Assembly: GCA_021399435.1 (NCBI GenBank)
Contig: JAJTUP010000004.1
Location: 1,364,001 to 1,428,000 of the forward strand
DNA: 64,000 nucleotides
Reading direction: 5' to 3'
From: Diaporthe sp. PMI_573
Taxonomy: Eukaryota; Ascomycota; Sordariomycetes; Diaporthales; Diaporthaceae
This document shows positions 10,695-20,039 of the stretch, one piece after another (within the stretch, counting starts at the first letter, position 1; every line of letters starts with the position of its first letter). The translations under genes and the position numbers were made by a program. The notes under the pieces were generated by a model. That model made no database searches, was not told the DNA's origin, and saw nothing but the letters and a program-made list of their open reading frames with translations.

Positions 10695-10981
10695 TGTCAG
10701 GGTGAAGGATCACAAGTAGAGTGAATAGGTACACGCAGCGTAGGCACAGCGTAGAAGTGGTGTAGGAGCAGTGTATAGAGGATAGAGAACTACTGATCGT
10801 TGACTTCCTCTCTCCTTCCTTTCCATCCTTCCTTCTCCGTCCTTTTATAATTGAGGATGTCCCTCCCTCGCAGTGTGAGCGCTGCGTCCTCCCTGTGCTG
10901 GCACCCCGTCCCTGGGTTCCCTCATAGGTAAAGGTGGCTGGGGTGCTCCCTTCCCATAGCATGTGACAATGGTCCCTGACA
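10695..10981 (-). mobile_element. Solo LTR of an LTR retrotransposon (287 bp)
   Basis: The element starts TGTCAGGG and ends CCCTGACA, a perfect 8-bp terminal inverted repeat with the TG...CA ends of LTRs, and is flanked by identical 5-bp copies of TAGAC. On the minus strand a TATAAAAGG promoter-like box lies at 10849-10841, about half way along, as in an LTR U3/R region. There are no internal gag or pol sequences, so it is a single LTR left by recombination between the two LTRs of a full element. Identical duplications suggest a fairly recent insertion. It lies in what looks like formerly coding sequence 3' of the kinase gene. The orientation call rests on the TATA box only. Confidence 0.87.
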
Positions 10982-10986
10982 TAGAC
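10982..10986. repeat. Target-site duplication, right copy (TAGAC)
   Basis: Exact copy of 10690-10694, directly right of the LTR end CCCTGACA. Confidence 0.85.
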
Positions 10987-11000
10987 CCAGAAGAGCTTTG

Positions 11001-11573
11001 ATGATGAAAGATCTTACCATCTACACAGATGGTGAGCCTGTGAAGATATTCGTGAATTCAGCCCACAGGAATTCCAAACACGTGCATCAACGGCGCTCGT
11101 CCCAGGCGGTCAATCAAATCGAAGCGCCCGAGGCTTCAGTCGCAGCTAACGGAAAGGGAAAGCCAACCGTAATCTACTCACCACGGGATGATCATGCCTA
11201 TTCTCACCTCAGGGACACCCAGCTTGGGCGGCGGCAGCAGGAGGAGGCTGCTGGTCTCAACAGGGTTGCTGTTCGACCCAAAGACACCGGGAGAACCCTG
11301 CTGATAGACAACGGTCGTCGAACTTCAGAAATGAGATCCAGAGACTTAGAAGAGTTAGAAAATCTCGAGAGACTCAGAAGGGGGACTCACCGGGTGATTG
11401 TGGGAAGTGAAGGGATGCGGGACCGGCAGAGGCGCTTGTCCCTGCCATGGCAAGACAGAGACCTCAGCGTTGAATCACCATCACGGAGCAACGCACAAGT
11501 GTTGAGGCCCTCGAACTCCGCAGATAACCGAGCAGATCCTAGCTCAATTAGAGTGGAAGCTGGACTGAGGTAG
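11001..11573 (+). CDS. Unrecognised charged protein, possibly a C-terminal fragment cut by the LTR
   Basis: A 190-codon frame starting MMKDLTIYTDGEPVKIF. It is rich in Arg, Glu and Ser, probably disordered, with a short acidic/basic helix-like stretch (about 110-130). I recognise no domain. If the LTR and one target-site copy are removed, this frame continues upstream without a stop to about 10601 (227 codons including the stop). It may therefore be the distal part of a gene that once continued from the kinase region. Whether it is still expressed cannot be told. Confidence 0.4.
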   Translation: MMKDLTIYTDGEPVKIFVNSAHRNSKHVHQRRSSQAVNQIEAPEASVAANGKGKPTVIYSPRDDHAYSHLRDTQLGRRQQEEAAGLNRVAVRPKDTGRTLLIDNGRRTSEMRSRDLEELENLERLRRGTHRVIVGSEGMRDRQRRLSLPWQDRDLSVESPSRSNAQVLRPSNSADNRADPSSIRVEAGLR

Positions 11574-11879
11574 CAGCTTTAGCAGATATGTGTCAGCGCC
11601 GCACTGCCTTGGAATTAAACAAATAGGCAAACTTGCATGAGAGAATGAATTGCACTACAAGCACAAGAAGTCAAAACATTGAGTCTCCTCAGCGACAAGG
11701 ATTCAGCGAATTTCTACCCATAGTGTAGCTTACAGTACATGTCAGCTTAACGAGGGCATATATACATGGCGAGCTTGCGAGGGGATGCTTTATCCGCAGT
11801 TCTGTTCAATGTGAACACATTTGAAATGAAACGGGCCTGCCGAAGAGAAAACATAACAGTTGGTCAAACATTATGTCGC
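11574..11879. other. No gene seen
   Basis: About 300 bases between two ends of transcription (plus-strand frame to the left, minus-strand gene to the right). Probably 3' untranslated sequence; nothing else stands out. Confidence 0.4.
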
Positions 11880-12671
11880 TCAAGATCGGCCTTTATTCCT
11901 GACCGGAATCTCGCCCACCACCATCCTCCGAACAATCCTCTTCATAGCAGCATCCCTCTTCTCAGTCTTATCTCTCCGGTGACTCTCAGCAGCCGGGCCG
12001 AGCACCTCAAGAAGAGCAAGGTTGGGCATGCCGAGCCACCCCGTCAAGGGCCACGGCCGCCGGTCGTACCGCCCGTTCCTTACTGCCAAGTTCTCGTCTG
12101 TGTACTGCCTCAGCTCTTCCGGTGGTCCCTTCCCGGACTGCCGGCACTGGTGCTCCAGGACCTTGACGAGGTCGACGTACACGGTGCTCGAGGGCAGCTC
12201 GACGCCGAAGTTTCCGAGCGCGCTGAGCGAGTCGCGCAGGTCATGGCTGACGAGGCAGATGGACACGTACTGCAGGCACAGCTCCGAGAACATCTTCCGC
12301 GCCTTGGCCACTGCCTGCTCGCGCTGTAGGCGAAACTGCTGGCGGCAGTCATACACGCCGTGGCACGGCGTCGGCTGGATCCACATGTTATTCTCCTTGC
12401 TCTTCTCCAGGGCGATGATGTCCCTGTGGCAGACCTGCCGCGCCGGGTGCCGCTCTCTGGGCTTTGACCCCCAGACGGGGTTCGACGTTGGTGACAGGAT
12501 ATCTATGGAGAGGAGGGAGGTGTCCGAGAGGTGTGCGCCTGTGGGCTCGCATGCCACTATGACGACTTGTTCGCTCTTCCAGCAGTCCGCGAGCTTGACG
12601 TTCTCGTTCACGCAGTCGTTGATCCTTCGTAAGTCGCCCCTGGTGAGGAGGCGTGGTTGAGGCTGCGCCAT
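11880..12671 (-). CDS. Hypothetical protein, possibly a degenerate exonuclease-like (DEDDh/Gfd2-type) fold
   Basis: Single-exon frame of 263 codons from an ATG at 12671. The centre holds SICLVSHDLRDSLSALGNFG followed by VYVDLVKVLEHQ. This resembles the GHDLRxDLxxL...G...VVDT pattern of DEDDh exonuclease-like domains found in the fungal Gfd2/YDR514C family. An earlier VVIVACEPTG could take the place of the first acidic motif. The key acidic residues are not clearly all present, so activity is doubtful. The C-terminus is strongly basic (RRDKTEKRDAAMKR). The competing plus-strand frames here are shadows. I am confident of the frame and unsure of the family. Confidence 0.6.
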   Translation of the reverse strand: MAQPQPRLLTRGDLRRINDCVNENVKLADCWKSEQVVIVACEPTGAHLSDTSLLSIDILSPTSNPVWGSKPRERHPARQVCHRDIIALEKSKENNMWIQPTPCHGVYDCRQQFRLQREQAVAKARKMFSELCLQYVSICLVSHDLRDSLSALGNFGVELPSSTVYVDLVKVLEHQCRQSGKGPPEELRQYTDENLAVRNGRYDRRPWPLTGWLGMPNLALLEVLGPAAESHRRDKTEKRDAAMKRIVRRMVVGEIPVRNKGRS

Positions 12672-13705
12672 TGTGTTGTGAAGATTGTGGGGTGGGGGGG
12701 GGGTATTTTGTTTTTAACTTTGACTTGAAATATTTGTTACTTGGTATTAAGAATTAAAATGCCATTGGCCATGCTACTATAGGCTTCCAAAAATTCAGTG
12801 AATAGCACTTTCATTGCGATACATATATGGAAGTGCTGTGGCCACTGGCGAATCATATCATGCCAATCGTGGGGCTTTGGCTGAAGCGGAGCATGAGTCA
12901 CTCGGTAACAAGATCAGTGTATACGGCGACGGCGCAGCCACAGCATAGCGGTGTCTTGCCGGTTGATATTGCAGGCATTATGGACATAGTAGGCAGTGCA
13001 ATCTGCCGATGAGTAGTTGCGCGTGAAATTGGGTCACGGTGGTCGTCTCAGGGGTTTCAACTGCGCCTCCGCTCGTACACTTTCGCCGGTTCCCATTGTG
13101 GCACATGCAGTGCTGTACTGTAGCGTCTGTATCCACATTGATGCAGGCAATTCGGTTCGCTCATGATTCGTGTCCCTAGTCTTCAACCAGATACGAAGCA
13201 CCGCAGAAAGAGCACTTGAGAGCAATTCAACGTCACAGTTGAGTTTAATCAACGAGGGACAAAGCTCTGGGCACCACGCATGGACGATATGAGAACGAAA
13301 CGATTCCCACAACATCTTGGCCGAATGACGCTGTTTCCATACGCATTCTGATCGTGAGTCCACCGGCCAAATGCGACACGACAATGCCTTCTCGAGAAAG
13401 TCGCGACAGTTTCGTAGTCTCTAGGCGGCTGAAATTGCGTCCACGGACATACCGAGAAATGAGTTTCAAGACAGATTCACGGGCTTTTTGCGCTGCACCA
13501 CAGAGTATTGTATTGCACCGACTTTAAGGAGTGAGCTCGCAGCATATGCTGTCTGTCAACATGATGTGCCGTCCGTACAAAAGCATCTATATAAGTAAGG
13601 CTGGTTGAATGAGCTTAGACGGTTTCTATATCTATAGGAAGCACAACGAGAATTCTTATGGCCGCAGAAAAAGTCCCGAACTCATACGTCAGCATTGCGG
13701 TCAGT
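12672..13705. other. No gene supported
   Basis: About 1 kb between two minus-strand genes. It starts with a run of ten G (about 12694-12703). Two overlapping minus-strand frames (13034-13384 and 13245-13469) have no domain, no splice structure, and conflict with each other. Presumably promoter of the gene on the left and 3' region of the HET gene. Confidence 0.4.
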
Positions 13706-16003
13706 CTACCCCAGCAGAATCTCATCACTCTCGGAAACAGCATCGAAAGCAGTCACATGAATCTTCCCGATCCCAACTCTCTCGACCACCCCATTCTCGT
13801 CGGGCTCAGAGAGAAGCAGTACATTAACCGCGGGCCACCAGACCCGCGGATCAAACTCCTCCCTGTCAAAGAAATCAGAATTGGGTTCCTCGTCGACAAG
13901 GCACGTGTCAAGATCGGCGACGCTCTGCCTCGTCCAGTGACGGAACGTGTGTGTACCTGCATCCCACGATGGGTCCTCATCAACGCGGTATAAAGTGGAG
14001 CGCGAGAGCCCCAGAAACCTGTGCGATTTGTCCCTCAGGCTCGGGGTGATGTTGCCGCTGACCTGGACTGTCCCAGCCCGACGGCCCTGGTTGTCGAGGA
14101 TGGCGAGGTGGCATAGTACGTGGGTCCCCTGTTTGCAGTCTTGATTCCAGATGTCGAAGAGGTGTCGCTCGGGCGAGTGCTGCTCCGTGAGCCGGAAGCT
14201 GGCCGTCCGTCCGAGGATGCGCAGGGTGGTGGGGGCAGTCTCGAGGGCTTCTGCGATGGCGCTCGTGTTGACGGCGGGGAGCGGCCGTGGATACACTATA
14301 CCTTCGTTGCCTGTGCCTATCTGTCTATACGATATCCTCAGGCGCTCGGGGTCGAAATCGCGTCGCCAAGAGCAATATTGATCGTTGTGAGAGCCAAGTG
14401 TTTCCTCGTCTTGTACGTTTGAGCACAGCAGGATACCTCCGGGGGTTGTGTAGATATCGGCCTTGCTGATTGTGCACTCGCACATGTTGTTCATGGACCT
14501 CGCGGCCATGTACATGACCGAGCCTGTCCAGCCGGACCAGGACCAACTTGGCTGTGTGGGGTCACCACGCTCACAATAATGGCCGCCCGCACGCCAAAGC
14601 AAGCCCATGTCGAAGAGCGACACAGGCAGCCCGAAGAAGAAAGGGGCCCCGTACGACCGCTCAAGGAAGCTTGTCATTCCGGTGAATGCTGGAAGCCGGT
14701 CGCCGGGGTCGGTGATTGACCTCCTCGAGTACTCTGCCACCCCGATAGCATACATCTCCCAGATGTCTCTGTCTTCAAAGTCCAGATAGGCACGGGGGTC
14801 AAGTGTCTCAGGCTGCACGGACCCGCTGTGGAACTGCTCGTGGAAGTTACACCTCCCATCGCAGTGGTAATACACCTGCGAATCCGTAAAGGTCAATAGC
14901 CTCCGTGACAGCAGCCGTTCTTGGTATGTCCAACCTCTGGTGTTCCATTGGGAGAACGTGATCGCGCCAGCCGCGGCCTCTAACATGTTTGCAACGGGGA
15001 TACCCTTTATAGTTGCCTTTATTTGTCTCTCTGTGCGCGCTACCGAGACTCCGGGCAAGCCATGCTCTGCACTTTGGCCGGCGGCCGCCACGATGGTGAT
15101 GTCCGCATTGCGATAGATCCGGTCCATAACACCCAGATTCAGAATCTTGTCTTGTAGACTGTCCTGTATGATACAGAGTGCATCAACCCACAGATACCGA
15201 TGATTGAGACGCTTCGTAGCCTCCATGGCATCAACGATGGTGCGAGAAGGCCGGCCTTGAGGTGAGTCGAGGTATCCTGGAGTGTACAAGAGACTCTTGT
15301 TCTCGATTCTCAACTTGAGCTTTTGATCCGTACCCCATTGGTAGCTGAGGGCCGCGTATGGCGCTGTTGCTGGTAAAGGCACGATGCATGCGGCGTGCAC
15401 ATCGATGACCCGTAGGTGTGACTGCATGCATCTCGTTTGTTCGGTGGGCACAGAGCCGGCATCCACTTGCTCGAAATGGCCATGGTTTTTACAAGATGTA
15501 ATCCAACTGTTGACATGCTGCCAGTCAATATTTTTCACATCCACCTCCCTACCGATGGAGGCCTTCGTATCGCCATCCGAGCCACTCAACGCGAGGATGG
15601 CAGACAGAGCGTCAGAACGGTCAAACTCGTCATGAGATACACGGTCCTCGCGAAGGACATTGATCTCCAGGTGTTGCTCGCTCCGAAATCCGATCTCCAG
15701 GCAGCATGGCACAAATGCCTCATCTGTTGCCCTGTACGGATCATGACTGAGGTCAAGAGGTGTGCGGTAGAGGAACACATTAACCATGGCTGCCTGGTCG
15801 ACTATGCCCAGGAGGTACTGTCGGCCGTAGTATGCCTCGATGATCTGTGACACCAAACTGCAGAGGCTGCACCTCACGTTGGAGAAGACATCTCGCAGCG
15901 TGCCTAGGACATGTTCCCAATGCCGTGCTTCTGGTCGATACGGGCCGTAGAGGAGAGTGGACAGAGGCAACTTGTCACATCCATCGCAGAGCTCAGATGA
16001 CAT
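13706..16003 (-). CDS. HET-domain protein (heterokaryon-incompatibility type)
   Basis: Intronless, 765 residues from the ATG at 16003 (MSSELCDGC). The frame also stays open upstream to an ATG at 16186, but the later start fits the family. The N-terminus has cysteine pairs (CDGC at 6-9, CSLC at 46-49). The HET domain runs from about 216, with AALSYQWGTD, YLWVDALCIIQD (270-281) and RIYRNADITIVAAAG. It continues with HGLPG and then WNTRGWTYQERLLSRRLLTF and QVYYHC. HET domains trigger growth arrest or cell death when mismatched partners meet. The roughly 330-residue C-terminal region has no motif I recognise and is the likely specificity or partner part. It belongs with the HeLo-pseudokinase gene to the left as a self-recognition-type gene. 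Confidence 0.9.
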   Translation of the reverse strand: MSSELCDGCDKLPLSTLLYGPYRPEARHWEHVLGTLRDVFSNVRCSLCSLVSQIIEAYYGRQYLLGIVDQAAMVNVFLYRTPLDLSHDPYRATDEAFVPCCLEIGFRSEQHLEINVLREDRVSHDEFDRSDALSAILALSGSDGDTKASIGREVDVKNIDWQHVNSWITSCKNHGHFEQVDAGSVPTEQTRCMQSHLRVIDVHAACIVPLPATAPYAALSYQWGTDQKLKLRIENKSLLYTPGYLDSPQGRPSRTIVDAMEATKRLNHRYLWVDALCIIQDSLQDKILNLGVMDRIYRNADITIVAAAGQSAEHGLPGVSVARTERQIKATIKGIPVANMLEAAAGAITFSQWNTRGWTYQERLLSRRLLTFTDSQVYYHCDGRCNFHEQFHSGSVQPETLDPRAYLDFEDRDIWEMYAIGVAEYSRRSITDPGDRLPAFTGMTSFLERSYGAPFFFGLPVSLFDMGLLWRAGGHYCERGDPTQPSWSWSGWTGSVMYMAARSMNNMCECTISKADIYTTPGGILLCSNVQDEETLGSHNDQYCSWRRDFDPERLRISYRQIGTGNEGIVYPRPLPAVNTSAIAEALETAPTTLRILGRTASFRLTEQHSPERHLFDIWNQDCKQGTHVLCHLAILDNQGRRAGTVQVSGNITPSLRDKSHRFLGLSRSTLYRVDEDPSWDAGTHTFRHWTRQSVADLDTCLVDEEPNSDFFDREEFDPRVWWPAVNVLLLSEPDENGVVERVGIGKIHVTAFDAVSESDEILLG

Positions 16004-16531
16004 TCCAGTGCTTGTTTCAGTGGGGAAATCAAGATGTTGTGTGAGGTGCTGATTAATACAAGTAGTTGGCAGAGGGAATGTGAATCTGATGTTGAGCTCT
16101 TGCGGAGGTTCCACCGGAATGCCCAACCCCGCGGTTGCCCCGCCATTTCGGATGCCCAAAGAAAGGATATCGCACATGTAGATCAACCTATGTTTTACCT
16201 TCTCGATTCAACAATAATCATGATTCTCAGCAGGGACATCAGTTTATTGAAGCACATGTCAACGGCATATACATATGTCTGCTCCCGTAAAAGACAAAAT
16301 AGGAAGTTATGTAGAGAACTGCCCTGACTAGCGTACTCTTGGAACAACTAAATGATACGGTAGTAAGCCATTAGTAAGAATATCGTCATTGAATGCGAGA
16401 CCCTCACGATTCCACACGCATATATACAGCGCTGTCGTCCCTCGGCATATATCAGAGTCACAACACAGCAGATTCCAAGTGCTACTACCCTTGAGACTCA
16501 CATTTGCACATCAAAAACCGCCTCAGCAACC
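16004..16531. other. Divergent promoter region of HET and isochorismatase genes
   Basis: About 530 bases between two diverging genes. A TATA-like sequence at 16421-16426 lies about 105 bases before the isochorismatase ATG. No other gene is visible. Confidence 0.5.
16421..16426 (+). promoter_or_regulatory. TATA-like box upstream of isochorismatase gene
   Basis: TATATA, 106 bases before the ATG at 16532, at a usual distance for a fungal promoter. Confidence 0.4.
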
Positions 16532-17353
16532 ATGGCCAAGAGCTTCCGCGAACTCATCGGCGTCCCGCCATCGACGGCCTCCACCAAGGACAGCGTCCTA
16601 GTCATCATCGACGCACAGAACGAGTAGGCCACCCCTTCCCTCTGTCACCATTAAATCCCCAGACTCGGGGGAACCAGGCCAATTACACTCACACATGGAG
16701 GAACACAGGTACGCAGAGGGCCATCTCAAGACGGCCAACGTGGAGTCGACGCGCAAGGCCATCGCAGGCCTGCTGGAGAAATACCGCGCTGCCTCGGCCC
16801 CGCTGGTGCACATCGTGCACAACACGCCCGATGGTGCTCCCGTGTTCACACCCGGGACGGCTCTCGCGGCCGAATTCGCCGAGCTGGAGCCGCGGGCGGG
16901 CGAGAAGGTCATTGGCAAGCAGTTCCCCGGCAGCTTTACGGGGACGGACCTTGAGGATTTCCTGAAAGGGACGGGGAGGGGTAAGGTTGTGCTGACGGGA
17001 TAGTAAGTCCACTTTTTTTTTTCTTCACTTTTATTTTTGTTTTAGTCATTGGTCTTTTTCGCCCTCTGTCTCTCTGTCTTGGGCGTGGATTACAGCGTGT
17101 CTTTCGGGCCAATGAAACGAGACTGGTGGCAATGATGGCTGACTTTATTGCCCGTGTCTCAAGCATGGCCCACGTCTGCGTAAGCACGACGGCGCGGCAG
17201 GCGGCGGAGAAGGGCTACGACGTGGTGGTCGCGGAGGACGCTGTGGGGGACCGCGACATCCCCGGGGTCAAGGCGGAGGATCTAGTTAAGACGTCTCTAG
17301 CTGAGCTGGGCGATGCGTTTGGCACTGTTGTCAAGTCTGCGGACATCAACTAG
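16532..17353 (+). CDS. Isochorismatase-family cysteine hydrolase
   Basis: Exons 16532-16623, 16709-17002 and 17164-17353 (introns of 85 and 161 nt, GT-AG) sum to 576 nt, 191 residues, in phase. The catalytic triad is visible: Asp in [10 protein letters not shown], Lys in [18 protein letters not shown], and Cys in [15 protein letters not shown], followed by the family-typical [12 protein letters not shown]. Length fits the small, cofactor-free hydrolases of this family, which act on isochorismate, nicotinamide or similar substrates; the substrate cannot be read from sequence. There is no signal peptide, so it is probably cytosolic. Some fungal members lower host salicylate precursors, but nothing here shows that role. 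The second intron is rather long for this gene set but has a good donor (GTAAGT). Confidence 0.92.
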
Positions 17354-20039
17354 GTGGGATGCTGAGGCCCCACATTGTTTAGTCACAACTGAATGTAGTT
17401 GTTGAACATGCCATGCAATGCCATGCCGTGATGCCGTAAACCAGCGCCCGTGTTTCTGTGGAGCTTTTCTTATCACCATCTGTCTTACCTGGTCGAGGTT
17501 GTGCAATCGAGATTTGAGGCGACCACCATCACATGCGGGCGCCACCTGCGCAAGTCACACGTGGCTGTCCACAACCATGCAGCGGGCATGTCTTAGTCTA
17601 TCATTCGGCCACATGTAGAATGGCCAGCTCAATGACGGTCCCTTGGCCGTTGGGCCGTTTCGAAACAAAACCGTGTTAGCCTTCGCGGAGGGGCCCTTAG
17701 GACGACCTCAATTGAGCTGGGAGGCCGCATGGTCTAGTGGGTGTCGGGCCGCCCCAAGACCAAATGGACCCGAAGGGGCGGTGCTCGGTTGCCAGGCGGA
17801 GCTTTGACGGAAGATCGGACAGCCGTGGATCCGGGGTTGGCGACCCAAGACGCTAGGCAGACCAGGCGACCACCAGATGACAGACAAGGGCAGACTACAG
17901 ACGGACGGGGGCACATCGGATGAAATCAGGGAGTGCGTGGGGTTTAGGGAATCGCGTTGACTGAATATTGTGCTTTGCTGACGATATTCCAAAAATAGGG
18001 TCAAAAAGGGCGTGGTGGGTTGTAGGTTGTGTTGCACCCGCAAAAGCGTGCACGATTGAAAGAGGGGAGGGGGAGATCAGAGAGATTCGGAAGTGTGCCG
18101 CTGCGGGGGTTCGATGGATCTGTGGGATGGGCGGGTGGAGACGCAGATGCAACCCAGCACCGACTCTTGCTCTGCTTACTGTTACTCCCAAGCCGCTGTT
18201 GTGCCGTAGTACACTGCACAGCAGTGGGCGGACTGGGTAGGGCTGGAAACAGTGGGGTTGCAAGCGTGATCTTTTTGCAATAAGCTTATTGCTCTTGAAA
18301 CATTTTCAGATTCAGAAGATGCGAGCCTGATGCCCTGAACTCTCTGGGCGGGAGAAGCTCAACGTCGAACCAGCCCGAGTTGCATCGGCTGGAGCAGGAC
18401 GAAAGGGGACGGACTGAACGGACTTGTCAAATACCAGACCAGCGCTTGAGGCTTCTAGGGAAAGCAGAGAGATTCATAGCCAGTAGTCTGTTGCCTGGCA
18501 AGAGATGCCCAACTGAACGTGGCTTTTACAAGTCTGAACGGAAACGGACGTGCCTTCCCGGGAAATGTTGTCGACACTCAGGTATTTATATTGTTGGTTC
18601 ACGACATGCAGCAGGTGCACATTTGTCTCAGATGGAGGTAACACACCCGACAGCCACGCTGCCACACCACACCGTACCACGCCCACATGGCAGAAGGATC
18701 TCAAATGCCGATGCTTGGTATTTCTAATGTTCTCGTCCTCGGTTGCCGTCGAACTGCCATGCGTGGAAGCAGTTTCTACTCTTTTTATCCCTCGACATCT
18801 CACGTCATCCAGCTGAAGGTCCAAGTGGGTCTAGCCCTGCTGTAAGTGCAGGCACGCTAGCCTCTTCGAGCAGAAGTCCTCGTTAGCGCCCATGATATCG
18901 CAGAAGTACATTGCCGTTAGTTCAACTTCTGGCTGGGACTTCCCTCCCATTCTCCCGTCGTCTGGATCTCGCAGCTTCCTCGCTTGACAGTTGTCTAGGC
19001 CCGTCTGCGGCTGGAGCTAATTAATCAGTCAGTCAGTCAGTCAGTCAGCCAGCCAGTCGGTCGGTCGATTGACCAGGCTAGCCGCAGCCAGGCGTCCGGG
19101 GCTTCTGCCTGCATATCACCCTGCCCTGTAGTAGTAAATAAGGCGCATGCGGCATTGTTATGGGGCCCCCAATCCTGCCAACTGCTCCTTCCTCCATCTA
19201 GTTCTTGGTCGCATTGTGCATCAATACCACACATGCCTACACATCCCCTCCCTTCTCCCCCCTCCAACGAACAATAGACTGCAACCAACAGACAAAAACT
19301 CTTCGCTGCTCCTGCACAACAATCCAGCTGCGCCGCCCACACGCGTAATCACATTCCTCATTGCTCGTTGCTCGTTGCCCACCCCTCCACGCCCACTCCC
19401 GCTTTCGTCATGCCCAGAGTGTAATCAGGGCGGCCGCTTGACTGACTGGGTTTGACTTGACCTGACTGCTTGCCCCTCCCTCATACCGTCATTTCCTGCT
19501 GTGCCGAGCGCAGTCTCATTGACACACCCTCACACCCCTCTGCCCTCTAACCACCTGCAACCTCCTCCATCTCGCTTCTCAACCCTTCATATCTGGAAGG
19601 AACTCGACCTGTGCCGCACCTTTGTCGACCACACCATCTTCCTGCCTGCCCGCCCGAGACCAAGCAACCCTCCTGCCCAGAAACGGCCTTTAGTTATACT
19701 GGCACCAACCGACCCGGCTCCCAACCACAACGTCGACCAAGTCCAAGTTTCAGGGGTCTTGCGCCAACGCGCCAAAAGGCTAAATTGGGGAGGAATCGGT
19801 TCCCGTCAGCCCGGGCCCTCGCCCTCGCCCTGGACTCTCTTCTTCCCTTCTCCTGCCAATCCAAGACATCCAAGACAATGTTAGTCCACGTCGCATTTCA
19901 AACGTGACCCAGCCGCATGTGATTTGATTTATCTCTTCGCGAACCCCGCCGTCTGCTCCTCCACCAACATCCACATTGTCTCAGCCCTACAGTCTCCCAC
20001 CTGTAGCCGCCGCGCCACGTAGCTGACCAACTGTTCAAA
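17354..20039. other. Long intergenic region and probable 5' leader of the DUF7053 gene
   Basis: About 2.7 kb with no supported gene. The last 850 bases are pyrimidine-rich (many CCCTCC and CTCC blocks), as in long fungal 5' leaders. A TCAG microsatellite lies at 19025-19048. Overlapping frames on both strands at 17700-18300 show no domain. A tRNA-like A-box at about 17728-17738 has no matching B-box. Confidence 0.5.
19025..19068. repeat. TCAG tetranucleotide repeat with degenerate tail
   Basis: Six exact TCAG units (19025-19048) followed by related CCAG and TCGG units. A simple microsatellite in the putative leader/promoter of the DUF7053 gene. Confidence 0.8.

Noticed and set aside
10627..10962. 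111-codon minus-strand open frame
   Set aside because: Lies almost wholly inside the solo LTR; its sequence is the LTR, not a gene.
12022..12660. 212-codon plus-strand frame opposite the exonuclease-like gene
   Set aside because: Shadow of the minus-strand gene, which has the better start, composition and motifs.
17725..17800. tRNA-like A-box (TGGTCTAGTGG)
   Set aside because: No matching B-box or acceptor stem follows at tRNA distance.
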